Source: Pseudoalteromonas holothuriae
GTDB lineage: Bacteria > Pseudomonadota > Gammaproteobacteria > Enterobacterales > Alteromonadaceae
Direction: 5' to 3'
DNA: 64,000 nucleotides
Assembly: GCF_945859825.1 (NCBI RefSeq)
Contig: NZ_CAMAPC010000017.1
Coordinates: 1-64,000, forward strand
The notes under the pieces were generated by a model. That model was not told the origin of the DNA, did not search any database, and was given only the letters and a program-made list of their open reading frames with translations. Shown here in pieces: positions 1-8,339 of the stretch. The position numbers and the translations under genes were made by a program. How positions within the stretch are numbered: the stretch's first letter is position 1; every line of letters starts with the position of its first letter.

Positions 1-31
1 CCGTCGCTCTAACCAACTGAGCTAAGGGGGA
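1..31 (-). tRNA. tRNA-Asn (GUU), 5' part only, third copy of the cluster
   Basis: On the minus strand this is the 5' acceptor and D-arm portion of a tRNA identical over its visible length to the two complete tRNA-Asn genes just to its right. The gene is cut by the left edge of the window, not broken. It is the most distal copy seen in the tandem transcript and lies 17 nt after the second copy. Confidence 0.9.
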
Positions 32-48
32 ACGATTACATTAACGAT

Positions 49-125
49 TGGCTCCCCCTCCCCGACTCGAACGGGGGACCTGCGGATTAACAGTCCGTCG
101 CTCTAACCAACTGAGCTAAGGGGGA
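49..125 (-). tRNA. tRNA-Asn (GUU), second copy
   Basis: The minus strand folds as a standard 77-nt tRNA with encoded CCA. The acceptor stem is TCCCCCT/AGGGGGA, the D-loop carries the TTGGTTAGAG signature, the anticodon loop is ACTGTTAATC (anticodon GTT), and the T-arm contains GTTCGAGTC. Its sequence matches the copy at 145-221, from which it is separated by a 19-nt spacer. It is probably cut from one multi-tRNA transcript. Confidence 0.97.
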
Positions 126-144
126 ATCGTTATGATGAAAAACT

Positions 145-221
145 TGGCTCCCCCTCCCCGACTCGAACGGGGGACCTGCGGATTAACAGTCCGTCGCTCT
201 AACCAACTGAGCTAAGGGGGA
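145..221 (-). tRNA. tRNA-Asn (GUU), first copy of the cluster
   Basis: Complete tRNA with anticodon GTT, encoded CCA and the usual T-arm GTTCGAGTC, reading on the minus strand. It is promoter-proximal: a strong sigma70 promoter with a GC-rich discriminator lies directly upstream at 247-275. At least three near-identical tRNA-Asn genes stand in tandem here. Confidence 0.97.
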
Positions 222-246
222 AGCGTGTATCTCTCAACGGGGCGAA

Positions 247-275
247 ATATTAATGACCCCATAGCAAGGTGTCAA
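247..275 (-). promoter_or_regulatory. sigma70 promoter of the tRNA-Asn cluster
   Basis: On the minus strand there is a perfect -35 TTGACA (275-270), a 17-nt spacer and a -10 TAATAT (252-247). A GC-rich discriminator (TTCGCCCCG) follows. This layout is typical of stable-RNA promoters under stringent (ppGpp) control. The assignment comes from sequence and position only. Confidence 0.8.
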
Positions 276-856
276 CTAATAAAGTGACATAAAACTAAAA
301 AACTGTCTTATTCGCTGCTTTTATACCCGATTTGCTGAAATTTATTGCAATTAGGTTTCGTGACAGAGTATTTGCTTAAGTGGTGAAACTTAGTCGATAG
401 TCTAAATTTTGTATCAAACGTGCGATTATTAAGCTTTTGAGTTGATTATTAGTCGAATAGGGTGTTTTATAAACTTTTCTTTTTGATCTACATTGTGAGT
501 ACAAGATCGTTGATAAAAGATCAGGTAGAAGGAGAGTAAAATTTGTGCTCAATTTTGCTTGGTGCGCGATTGTTGTGTGCTACCACCCTATGAAAGCAGC
601 ATAGATTATCTGTGTATATTTTAAAGTGTATATAAAACAGAGGGTTAATTATTTGTTTTGTTTAACTAAATAAACTGGGGTAGTTTAAGGTACGAAAGGG
701 GGTGGCTTTTTTTATAATGTTTTTCGTTGTGCTGCAAGCAGTTTTGATGAGAGATCAACTTGTCAGTATTAGCAGCTTGAAAATGATCTCTCTGCAGAGC
801 CTTATTTTATTGGTGTTTATTGACTTATCCACGGAATCTGTGGATAACATTGTTTA
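276..856. other. AT-rich stretch with no convincing gene
   Basis: About 580 bases between the tRNA promoter and a doubtful minus-strand frame. I see no credible coding region. It holds several GATC sites (near 484, 507, 519, 754 and 786), an imperfect structure built on a 9-bp inverted repeat (749-757 with 784-792, GAGAGATCA/TGATCTCTC), and the DnaA-box pair listed separately. Confidence 0.5.
825..847. promoter_or_regulatory. Inverted pair of DnaA-box-like 9-mers
   Basis: The perfect inverted repeat TTATCCAC / GTGGATAA has an 8-bp arm on each side of a 7-nt centre. On the minus strand, 847-839 reads TTATCCACA, which equals the consensus strong DnaA box. The plus-strand half reads TTATCCACG, one mismatch. 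No T-run follows on either strand, so it is not an obvious terminator. DnaA binding is an inference. Confidence 0.45.
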
Positions 857-1144
857 TTAATATTTAAGAAGTGTGTCAAAGCTATGAAAATAGAGCCCTG
901 CGAGCATTTCAATATATTTCCTTAAATTATTTTTTACCCATAAAATCAATTGCTTATTAAAATCGCTTTTTATTGGCGCAGATTTTGATATAAGTGAACT
1001 TTTTATGACCAAAACGCCCTTTTGTTGTGCAAAAAAAATACGCTTAGGTGTTAAAGGTGTAACTAATTTGTCATTTAAAGGGGTTTTGTGCGCTTTTAGC
1101 CAGTAACTCGGTCTATTCAAGGCGAAAGTCATTGTTCTATGCAT
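857..1144 (-). CDS. Doubtful small ORF, no recognised family
   Basis: A 95-codon open frame on the minus strand in an otherwise empty region, divergent from the MATE gene. The predicted protein is basic with a moderately hydrophobic middle and no motif I recognise. There is no Shine-Dalgarno-like sequence before the first ATG (1144) or the internal ATG four codons later. It may be a chance frame in AT-rich DNA. It is listed only because nothing else explains the interval. Confidence 0.2.
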   Translation of the reverse strand: MHRTMTFALNRPSYWLKAHKTPLNDKLVTPLTPKRIFFAQQKGVLVIKSSLISKSAPIKSDFNKQLILWVKNNLRKYIEMLAGLYFHSFDTLLKY

Positions 1145-1248
1145 ATTTAAAGTAAAAAGAGCAACGATAAAATGATTGATGAATTGACTGGGTTTAAAGC
1201 CTGGGATGATTTAAAATACCCGGCTTATTATAGGAGAACACGCATCAT

Positions 1249-2628
1249 ATGTCGTCTGTGCACAATCCAAATAAAGACAATGATATCTTAAGTGCAGATA
1301 TCGCCACTACTTTGAAACGAATGACCATACCAATGATTTTTGGCATGATCACCTTAATGATGTTTAATATTGTAGACACGTTTTTTATTAGTATGTTGGG
1401 CACTGAACAGTTGGCTGCTGTCAGCTTTACTTTTCCAGTGACGTTTACGGTAATAAGCCTTGCAATAGGACTTGGTATTGGCACCTCGGCGGTGATAGCT
1501 AAGGCACTTGGAGAGAATAATATTGCAGAGGCAAAATTTGATGCGACGATTGCACTGTTAATATCAGCGGTCTTTGTATTTTGTTTATCGGTGCTTGGCT
1601 TTTTGTTCATTGACCCTATCTTCAAGTTATTAGGTGCTAATCATCAAGTTATGCCTTATATCTATGATTACATTTCAATTTGGTTTTTAGGCAGTGTCTT
1701 TTTAATTACACCGATGATTGGTAACTCAGTGTTGCGTGCCAGCGGTGATACTAAAACACCAAGTTTTATCATGGGATTTGCAGGTTTGATAAATGCGGCT
1801 CTTGACCCTCTTCTGATATTTGGCGTTGGACCATTTCCTGAGTTAGGTATTAAGGGTGCAGCAGTAGCAAGTGTTATAGCATGGTCGGTTGCTATGGTGA
1901 TCATTTTGTATTTGCTAGCAATTAAAAAGCGTTTACTCAGCTTGCAAGGCGATCAGCAAGGTGTAGTTAGTGCAAGTCGAAAAATACTCAAGATTGGCTT
2001 TCCTGCTGCGGGAGCGAATATGCTAACCCCTTTGGCTATGGCAGTTATGACTGCCATTGTTGCAAGTTATGGGCCAGAGGCTGTTGCAGCTTTTGGTGTA
2101 GGCAGTCGTATAGAATCAATAGCAAGTTTAGTCGTTTTGGCTTTATCAATGACTTTACCTCCTTTTGTTAGCCAAAACTTCGGTGCGGGAAAATATGATA
2201 GGGTTCAGCAAGCTTACAAACAAACGCTAAAATTTGTTATGTTGTGGCAGCTCTTTATTTATCTTTTATTGTTGGTATTTTCAGGTCTGATCAGTCGTAC
2301 TTTTGGTAATGAGCCTGAAGTTGTGCGTGTAATAGAACTGTTTATCTATATCATGCCGCTGGGTTACGGGCTACAAGGCATTATTATTTTAACTAATTCG
2401 TCATATAATGCGTTGCATAAGCCTATGAATGCACTAGCATTGAGTGTAGTAAGATTGTTTGTTTTTTATGTGCCCTTTGCCTATTTGGGCGCTTTACTTG
2501 GAGATCTGACTGGTCTATTTATCGGCGCCGCAGTTGGTAATTTGGTAACGGCGTTAGTTGCGTATAAGTGGTTTAATAGTAGCCTAGCGAGAATGCAAAA
2601 CGCATCATTGAAGGAGTATGCAAGATGA
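1249..2628 (+). CDS. MATE family multidrug/Na+ efflux protein (NorM/DinF-like)
   Basis: A 459-residue inner-membrane protein with about twelve hydrophobic segments and the internal two-fold repeat of the MATE exporters. It should extrude cationic drugs or metabolites in exchange for Na+ or H+. The N-terminal half has the family-typical stretch IPMIFGMITLMMFNIVDTFF followed by GIGTSAVIAKALG. The second half restarts near residue 245 with the related GFPAAGANMLTPLAMAVMT. The start is supported by TAGGAGA about 11 nt upstream of the ATG. The stop overlaps the uvrB start (ATGA), so the two are translationally coupled. The substrate cannot be read from sequence, and the NorM versus DinF subgroup is uncertain. 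Confidence 0.9.
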   Translation: MSSVHNPNKDNDILSADIATTLKRMTIPMIFGMITLMMFNIVDTFFISMLGTEQLAAVSFTFPVTFTVISLAIGLGIGTSAVIAKALGENNIAEAKFDATIALLISAVFVFCLSVLGFLFIDPIFKLLGANHQVMPYIYDYISIWFLGSVFLITPMIGNSVLRASGDTKTPSFIMGFAGLINAALDPLLIFGVGPFPELGIKGAAVASVIAWSVAMVIILYLLAIKKRLLSLQGDQQGVVSASRKILKIGFPAAGANMLTPLAMAVMTAIVASYGPEAVAAFGVGSRIESIASLVVLALSMTLPPFVSQNFGAGKYDRVQQAYKQTLKFVMLWQLFIYLLLLVFSGLISRTFGNEPEVVRVIELFIYIMPLGYGLQGIIILTNSSYNALHKPMNALALSVVRLFVFYVPFAYLGALLGDLTGLFIGAAVGNLVTALVAYKWFNSSLARMQNASLKEYAR

Positions 2629-4637
2629 ATGATGAATTTAAATTAGTATCACCGTTTTCTCCAAGTGGCGATCAACCTACCGCAATTGCACAGTTATGTG
2701 ATGGCTTAGAGGCAGGACTGGCGCATCAAACATTATTAGGTGCAACGGGTACTGGTAAAACGTTTACCATGGCCAATATTATTAGTAACTTGAACCGCCC
2801 AACCATCATTATGGCACATAATAAAACGCTAGCAGCGCAGCTTTATGGAGAAATGAAAGAGTTCTTTCCTGATAATGCGGTGGAGTACTTTGTATCTTAT
2901 TACGATTACTACCAGCCAGAAGCTTATGTGGTTGCCAGCGACACCTTTATAGAAAAAGATGCGTCAATTAATGAGCATATCGAGCAAATGCGGTTATCAG
3001 CAACTAAGGCATTACTGGAGCGCAGAGACACGATTATTGTAGCATCGGTATCAGCTATTTATGGTTTGGGTGACCCTGACTCATACATGAAAATGATGTT
3101 GTTACTTAAAGTGGGTGATAGCGTTGATCAACGCGATATGCTCCGACGCTTAGCGGAGTTGCAGTATACTCGAAATGATATGGACTTTAGCCGAGGCACT
3201 TATAGAGTGCGTGGTGAGGTAATTGATGTTTTTCCTGCAGAGTCAGACTCTTACGCTATTCGTGTTGAAATGTTTGATGATGAAATTGAGCGTATCAGTA
3301 TGTTTGACCCGCTCACGGGCGCGGTTGAGAAACATTTAATTCGTGCTACGATTTATCCAAAAACTCACTATGTAACGCCACGCGAAAAAATTCTAGGTGC
3401 CATTGAGAATATCAAAGTCGAACTAAAGTCACGTCGTGCACAGTTACTTGATAACAATAAACTGGTTGAAGAACAGCGGGTTGCTCAACGCACGCAGTAT
3501 GATATTGAAATGATGACTGAACTGGGTTATTGCTCTGGCATTGAAAACTATAGTCGTTATTTGTCGGGTAGAACGCCTGGCGAGCCGCCGCCAACATTAC
3601 TTGATTATTTACCTGATGAAGCGTTAATGATCATTGATGAGTCACACGTTACTGTGTCACAAATTGGGGCTATGTATAAGGGCGATAGAAGTCGCAAAGA
3701 GAACCTAGTGGAATATGGTTTTAGGTTACCTTCGGCTATGGATAACCGGCCTTTAAAGTTTGATGAATTTGAAGCTATCGCACCGCAGACTATTTATGTA
3801 TCAGCCACGCCTGGTGATTTTGAAATGGATAAATCAAATGGTGATGTGGCAGAGCAGGTGATCCGGCCAACAGGTTTGCTCGACCCTGAACTTGAAGTGC
3901 GTCCAGTTTCAACTCAAGTAGATGATTTATTGTCTGAAATATACCTACGTGTCGAGAAAAAAGAACGCGTATTGGTCACCACGCTTACCAAGCGAATGTC
4001 AGAAGACTTAACTGATTATTTAAATGACCACGATGTAAAAGTGCGCTATTTACATTCGGATATAGATACGGTTGAACGAGTAGAGATCATTCGAGATTTA
4101 CGCAAGGGTGTATTTGATGTGTTAGTAGGCATTAACTTACTTCGTGAAGGTTTAGACATGCCTGAAGTGTCGTTGGTCGCTATTTTAGATGCTGACAAAG
4201 AAGGTTTTTTACGTTCTGCACGGGCGCTTATTCAGACTATAGGTCGTGCTGCGCGCCATTTAAATGGTAAAGCTATTTTGTATGGCGATGTGATCACCAA
4301 ATCAATGCGCAAGGCCATTGATGAAACTGACCGACGCCGTACTATTCAACATGCATACAACCAAGAGCATGGTATTGAACCTCAAGCACTGGTGAAGAAA
4401 ATCACCGATGTGATGGATATAGGCGAAGAGGTAACCGAACAAAGCACTGTGACTACTATGCACAAAAAGCTGGGTAAAGGCCAAACAGCGATTAGCGACC
4501 CTAAACAACTTGCAGCACAAATAAGTGAGCTTGAAACTAAGATGATGCATCATGCCCGTGAACTTGAGTTTGAGCAAGCGGCTAAAGTACGTGACCAAAT
4601 TCATGAGCTGCAACAGCTGTTATTAGGTATATCTTAA
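2625..4637 (+). CDS. uvrB: UvrB, excinuclease ABC subunit B
   Basis: DNA-damage recognition helicase of nucleotide excision repair. It is loaded by UvrA and recruits UvrC for incision. At 670 residues it has the usual length. The N-terminal SPSGDQPTAI motif precedes Walker A GATGTGKT (residues 39-46). The beta-hairpin region with YYDYYQPEAY, the helicase motif DESH and the motif VI region QTIGRAARH are all visible. A C-terminal UVR (UvrC-binding) coiled coil contains LEFEQAAKVRDQI. The gene starts inside the stop of the MATE gene (ATGA). No LexA-box-like dyad is visible just upstream, so SOS control, if any, would have to act through the upstream promoter. Confidence 0.98.
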   Translation: MNDEFKLVSPFSPSGDQPTAIAQLCDGLEAGLAHQTLLGATGTGKTFTMANIISNLNRPTIIMAHNKTLAAQLYGEMKEFFPDNAVEYFVSYYDYYQPEAYVVASDTFIEKDASINEHIEQMRLSATKALLERRDTIIVASVSAIYGLGDPDSYMKMMLLLKVGDSVDQRDMLRRLAELQYTRNDMDFSRGTYRVRGEVIDVFPAESDSYAIRVEMFDDEIERISMFDPLTGAVEKHLIRATIYPKTHYVTPREKILGAIENIKVELKSRRAQLLDNNKLVEEQRVAQRTQYDIEMMTELGYCSGIENYSRYLSGRTPGEPPPTLLDYLPDEALMIIDESHVTVSQIGAMYKGDRSRKENLVEYGFRLPSAMDNRPLKFDEFEAIAPQTIYVSATPGDFEMDKSNGDVAEQVIRPTGLLDPELEVRPVSTQVDDLLSEIYLRVEKKERVLVTTLTKRMSEDLTDYLNDHDVKVRYLHSDIDTVERVEIIRDLRKGVFDVLVGINLLREGLDMPEVSLVAILDADKEGFLRSARALIQTIGRAARHLNGKAILYGDVITKSMRKAIDETDRRRTIQHAYNQEHGIEPQALVKKITDVMDIGEEVTEQSTVTTMHKKLGKGQTAISDPKQLAAQISELETKMMHHARELEFEQAAKVRDQIHELQQLLLGIS

Positions 4638-4753
4638 AATCAAACGTGTATTCAATGTAAATAAACAGCCTGTGAAATAAAACTATTTTTTGGTAAAAAT
4701 TGATACTATGTGGCGCATTTACGTCATATTCTGGTAAACATGCCCTAATTGTA

Positions 4754-4845
4754 TTAAATAAATGACCCTATTTTACGACAGATAAGTAGCTTAGTAACTA
4801 GGCAAAAATTTCGGTATGTTGTTATTCTACAAGAGTCATTTTTAA
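4754..4845. repeat. Interspersed repeat, right-hand module (copy A)
   Basis: The segment beginning ATTAAATAAATGACCC and containing GCTTAGTAACTAGGCAAAAA is about 80% identical by eye to 20919-21012, over some 90 nt. Both copies lie in intergenic DNA and neither is coding. It matches only the right half of the longer copy near 20778. The boundaries are approximate. Confidence 0.65.
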
Positions 4846-5010
4846 CGCAGTTAATGAGTCTGTTAGTTCGCTAAAAAGATCAATTGTTTTAATGAAATTG
4901 GTATTACACATTGTATCGTTAATTTTATCATTTGCGATTTTATGTATAAGTTCAATTTTAAAAGCCGCCACTAGTGTAATTACTTGTCGTTGTTTAAAAC
5001 CTGTCTCCAC
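4822..5010 (-). CDS. Doubtful 62-codon ORF with GTG start
   Basis: Open frame convergent with uvrB, starting with GTG after an AAAGAGAA-like sequence that sits too close to be an ideal ribosome site. The protein is amphipathic and helical-looking, with no family recognised. Its 3' end overlaps the end of repeat copy A, so its stop may come from the repeat. Existence as a gene is unproven. Confidence 0.2.
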   Translation of the reverse strand: METGFKQRQVITLVAAFKIELIHKIANDKINDTMCNTNFIKTIDLFSELTDSLTALKMTLVE

Positions 5011-5329
5011 TTCTCTTTAAAGTTACCCTGATATTAAGTATAATTCTTTAAGTTCATGATAATTAGTTGAATAATCCTATTTGACAACCTTGGTTGAGTA
5101 ATTACTAAAGTGTGTGTTACATACATTATTGGCTTAGAGTAACGATTTAATTTGAGTTTTGTAAAAAAATAGATACATTTTTGTTTTAATTGGTAAAAAA
5201 ATATATCTCAATTATTTTTGTGTTGGTAGTTAATGTTGTAAATATAGGAACTGAGGGTGTGAAACATTTTGATACAACTCTTGTTACATCCTACGGATAA
5301 TAAATAATTCAAACAAAAGGGATAACACA

Positions 5330-8257
5330 ATGTTTGCTAAAAATAAAATTGCTAGCGCAATGCAAACTTATTGTCTAATTGCTACGGCTTTGTCGGGCTC
5401 AGTATTAGCAGAAGAACAGAAACAACCATCACAAGAGCTCGAAAAAATTCAGGTAACTGGCTCAAGAATTGCCCGTTATGAGCTATCGCAACCATCACCA
5501 ACAATCACTATAACAAGTGAGCAAATTGAACAGGCTGGGATCCCAGATCTTGCATCTGTTCTTGCTGAATTACCTGCAATCGGCGCGACAGGAACGCTTC
5601 GAGCAAACACCGGTAGTAGTGAAAATGCAGGGTCAAGCTCAATTGACTTACGTCGTTTAGGAACCGATAGAACACTGGTACTTGTTAACGGTAAGCGACA
5701 TGTTGCTGGTCAACAAGGTTCTGCAGTGGTCGACCTTTCAACAATTCCGACGGCAATGATTAAGCGTGTTGAGGTAATCACGGGCGGTGCATCGGCTATT
5801 TATGGTTCAGATGCAGTATCAGGGGTTGTTAACATCATTACTCGTGATGATTTTGAGGGCCTTGAACTTAAGGCAAGCTTTAGTGATTCACTTCACGGTG
5901 TTGGAAATCAAAGCAAAACGTTTAGCCTTGTTGGTGGTGTTTCTACCTCTGATGGCAAAGGTAATGCAACAGTATACATAACCAAAGACACGGTTAATGA
6001 GGTGATGGAACGTGATATGCCCCATTATAGTGAAAGCAGCTATGTTGCAAACCCTGCAGATACGGGGGAAGACGATGGTATTGTTGATAGAATATGGGCG
6101 CCAAATATCCTTTCTGAATGGATAAGCCAAACCAGTGTTTTAGATTTTATTGGGTCTAATTATACATTTGATAATGCTGGCAATGGTCAGTTAATGCCAG
6201 TAAGGGGATTATCTAACTCAGCTGCATTTGGTAGCTTCCCAGATGGGTGTGAGTTGTGTTTTTCGACCACTCGTTATGAAAACTTTTTGCCTGAGCGTGA
6301 TAAAGTCTCCGTCGGCTCCTTTTTTAACTATCAACTGAGCGATAATGTTAAGTTTTATTCTGATGTAAAATTTGTCCGCTCTGATATTTTTCAGCAAGCT
6401 CAACCTGCATATCGTTTTGGTGAAGGTGATACCGTTAACCTACTTGAAAACCCTTATGTACCTGACGAGGCAGTAGACTACTTTGCAGATAAAGATATGC
6501 AAGTGGTTACAATCAATAAATTTTTTGATGAAATAGGCAACCGAGAAGCCCGCAATAAGCGAGAAACTTTTAGACTAGTATCTGGTATTGCAGGAGACTT
6601 TACGCTCAGTGATACATTATTTGATTATGATGTTTATTATTCTTATGGTCGTACTGAGAATGATCGTGTACAAGCAAATGATCTTATTATAGGAAACTGG
6701 GTTGCTGCGTTAGATACTGTGATCGATCCAGAAACAGGTCTGGCAGATTGTCGCTCTAATGTTGCGTCGAAACAAGGTGAAGGTTATTCAAATCCTGCTA
6801 CTGTCGATGTTAATAACTGTGTACCTTACAACCCATTTGGTTATGATCAAGCATCTGATGAAGCAAAGGCTTGGATTAGTGCCAATGTCACTAGAGAAGA
6901 TACAATAAAGCAAAGGTATTTTGGTGGCTCTATCTCATTTGATAGTATGGAGTGGTTTGAGTTGCCCGGTGGTGCAATGGGCATGGCATTAGGTTATGAA
7001 AAACGTTGGGAGTCTTCAGGCTCTATAACGGATGAGTTAACTAAATCTGGTGCACTGAATGAAGTAGCAACACCTGATACATACGGTCAGTATGATGTGT
7101 CAGAGTGGTTCGTAGAAGTTAACTTACCTTTACTTTCAGATGCGTTTCTTGCTCATGAACTAAGCCTAGATGGTGCATTTCGTCGAGCTGATTATTCTCA
7201 TGCAGGTGAAGTAGATGCATGGAAAGTTGGCTTTATGTGGTCTCCGTTTGAAGGTTATAGCTTGCGTGGTACATACAGTGAGGCGGTAAGGGCCCCGAAT
7301 GTGACTGAAGCATTTTCTCCGCGTAGTCCTGACTTTGCACGTGTTTGGGATCCATGTGATAACACGCGACTTGCTAACAACCCTAACAGAGCTGCAAATT
7401 GCGCAGCATTGGGTATTCCTGCAGATCATGTTGGACAAGATAATGCGAGTAAGCGGGTAATTTTGGGTGGTAATCCAAACCTTACACCAGAAGAGTCAAC
7501 CTCATTTACAATCGGTTTTGTTGCAACTGCGTTTGAAGACTTATCTTTTAGTATTGATTACTACGATATTGAAATTACAGATGCTATTCAGTCTATTGAA
7601 CCTCAAACAGTTGCTAATAATTGTGTAGATGGTCCAGAGCTAGACCCACAATTTTGTGGTCAAATAAGGCGTGATCCAAGTAATAACTCTATCACGTTTG
7701 TAGAGTCAGGCTACCTTAATACCGCTAAATTAGCACTCTCTGGTGTAGAGGCCGATATTAACTATAAATTTGATTTAGCTGATCTTTCATTACCTGGTCA
7801 AGTAAAACTGAATTTGTTTGTTAATCATGTGTTGGATTACGATTCATTTGAATTTCAAAATAGACCAGATGTCAGAGACCGAGAAGATGGACAGATGGGT
7901 GACCCAACATGGCAAGCTACGTTCAGGGCTAGCTATAAATTGGATGATATAAATGTAACATGGAGTAGCAGGTTTATAGACAGATCTGCCATTATTGACT
8001 TACGTGAAGGTGTTAACTCGCAAGGGAAACAATTAGGTGATAATGAAGAAGATAGGCAATACGCTTATGCTCCAAGTATGACATATCATGATGTTTCTGC
8101 TCGATATTCAGGACTAAATAAATTAAGCCTAGAAGTGGGTATTCGTAATGTATTTGATAAAATATTACCAGAATACGTTGGTGGGGCAGGTGTAGACTCT
8201 GCTATTTATGATCCATGGGGTCGAAGAGCTTTCGTAAATATAAGTTATAGATTCTAA
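5330..8257 (+). CDS. TonB-dependent outer-membrane receptor
   Basis: A 975-residue receptor that would import a large substrate (siderophore, glycan or peptide class unknown) using TonB-ExbBD energy. A signal peptide covers roughly residues 1-27, ending SGSVLA. A TonB-box-like LEKIQVTGSRI follows. The plug domain lies at about residues 45-165, with ELPAIGATGTLR, LVLVNGKRHVAG and the plug signature VITGGASAIYGSDAVSGVVN. The remainder is a 22-strand-type barrel ending in the outer-membrane signature ISYRF. The start is supported by AAAGGGA 9 nt before the ATG. The SRIxRxELSQPSP N-terminus is typical of the long receptors common in Alteromonadales. No neighbouring transporter or degradative gene reveals the ligand. 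A strong terminator follows. Confidence 0.93.
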   Translation: MFAKNKIASAMQTYCLIATALSGSVLAEEQKQPSQELEKIQVTGSRIARYELSQPSPTITITSEQIEQAGIPDLASVLAELPAIGATGTLRANTGSSENAGSSSIDLRRLGTDRTLVLVNGKRHVAGQQGSAVVDLSTIPTAMIKRVEVITGGASAIYGSDAVSGVVNIITRDDFEGLELKASFSDSLHGVGNQSKTFSLVGGVSTSDGKGNATVYITKDTVNEVMERDMPHYSESSYVANPADTGEDDGIVDRIWAPNILSEWISQTSVLDFIGSNYTFDNAGNGQLMPVRGLSNSAAFGSFPDGCELCFSTTRYENFLPERDKVSVGSFFNYQLSDNVKFYSDVKFVRSDIFQQAQPAYRFGEGDTVNLLENPYVPDEAVDYFADKDMQVVTINKFFDEIGNREARNKRETFRLVSGIAGDFTLSDTLFDYDVYYSYGRTENDRVQANDLIIGNWVAALDTVIDPETGLADCRSNVASKQGEGYSNPATVDVNNCVPYNPFGYDQASDEAKAWISANVTREDTIKQRYFGGSISFDSMEWFELPGGAMGMALGYEKRWESSGSITDELTKSGALNEVATPDTYGQYDVSEWFVEVNLPLLSDAFLAHELSLDGAFRRADYSHAGEVDAWKVGFMWSPFEGYSLRGTYSEAVRAPNVTEAFSPRSPDFARVWDPCDNTRLANNPNRAANCAALGIPADHVGQDNASKRVILGGNPNLTPEESTSFTIGFVATAFEDLSFSIDYYDIEITDAIQSIEPQTVANNCVDGPELDPQFCGQIRRDPSNNSITFVESGYLNTAKLALSGVEADINYKFDLADLSLPGQVKLNLFVNHVLDYDSFEFQNRPDVRDREDGQMGDPTWQATFRASYKLDDINVTWSSRFIDRSAIIDLREGVNSQGKQLGDNEEDRQYAYAPSMTYHDVSARYSGLNKLSLEVGIRNVFDKILPEYVGGAGVDSAIYDPWGRRAFVNISYRF

Positions 8258-8270
8258 GCGATAGTTTAGA

Positions 8271-8301
8271 AAAGGCCATAATTTCAAATTATGGCCTTTT
8301 T
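8271..8301. terminator. Bidirectional terminator between two convergent receptor genes
   Basis: A 13-bp perfect stem, AAAGGCCATAATT / AATTATGGCCTTT, with a TCA loop is followed by a short T-run on the plus strand and a T-rich flank on the minus strand. It sits between the stops at 8257 and 8340 and can serve both. Confidence 0.9.
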
Positions 8302-8339
8302 AATTTAAACAAAACCTTAGGTAAGCTTAAAGAGAGTAA

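Larger units (their letters stand above)
4638..5329. other. 692-nt non-coding stretch between uvrB and a TonB receptor
   Basis: Strongly AT-rich. It holds one copy of an interspersed repeat module (4754-4845), a doubtful small minus-strand frame (4822-5010) and the leader of the downstream receptor. No convincing intrinsic terminator follows uvrB. A TTGACA at about 5080 has no good -10 partner, so the receptor promoter could not be fixed. Confidence 0.5.

Noticed and set aside
1..221. Regularly spaced near-identical units that look like a repeat array
   Set aside because: Each unit is a full tRNA-Asn with encoded CCA and intact cloverleaf; the spacers are short and not spacer-like, so it is not a CRISPR.
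2540..2625. LexA box in front of uvrB
   Set aside because: No CTG-N10-CAG dyad was found here; the region is the coding end of the MATE gene.
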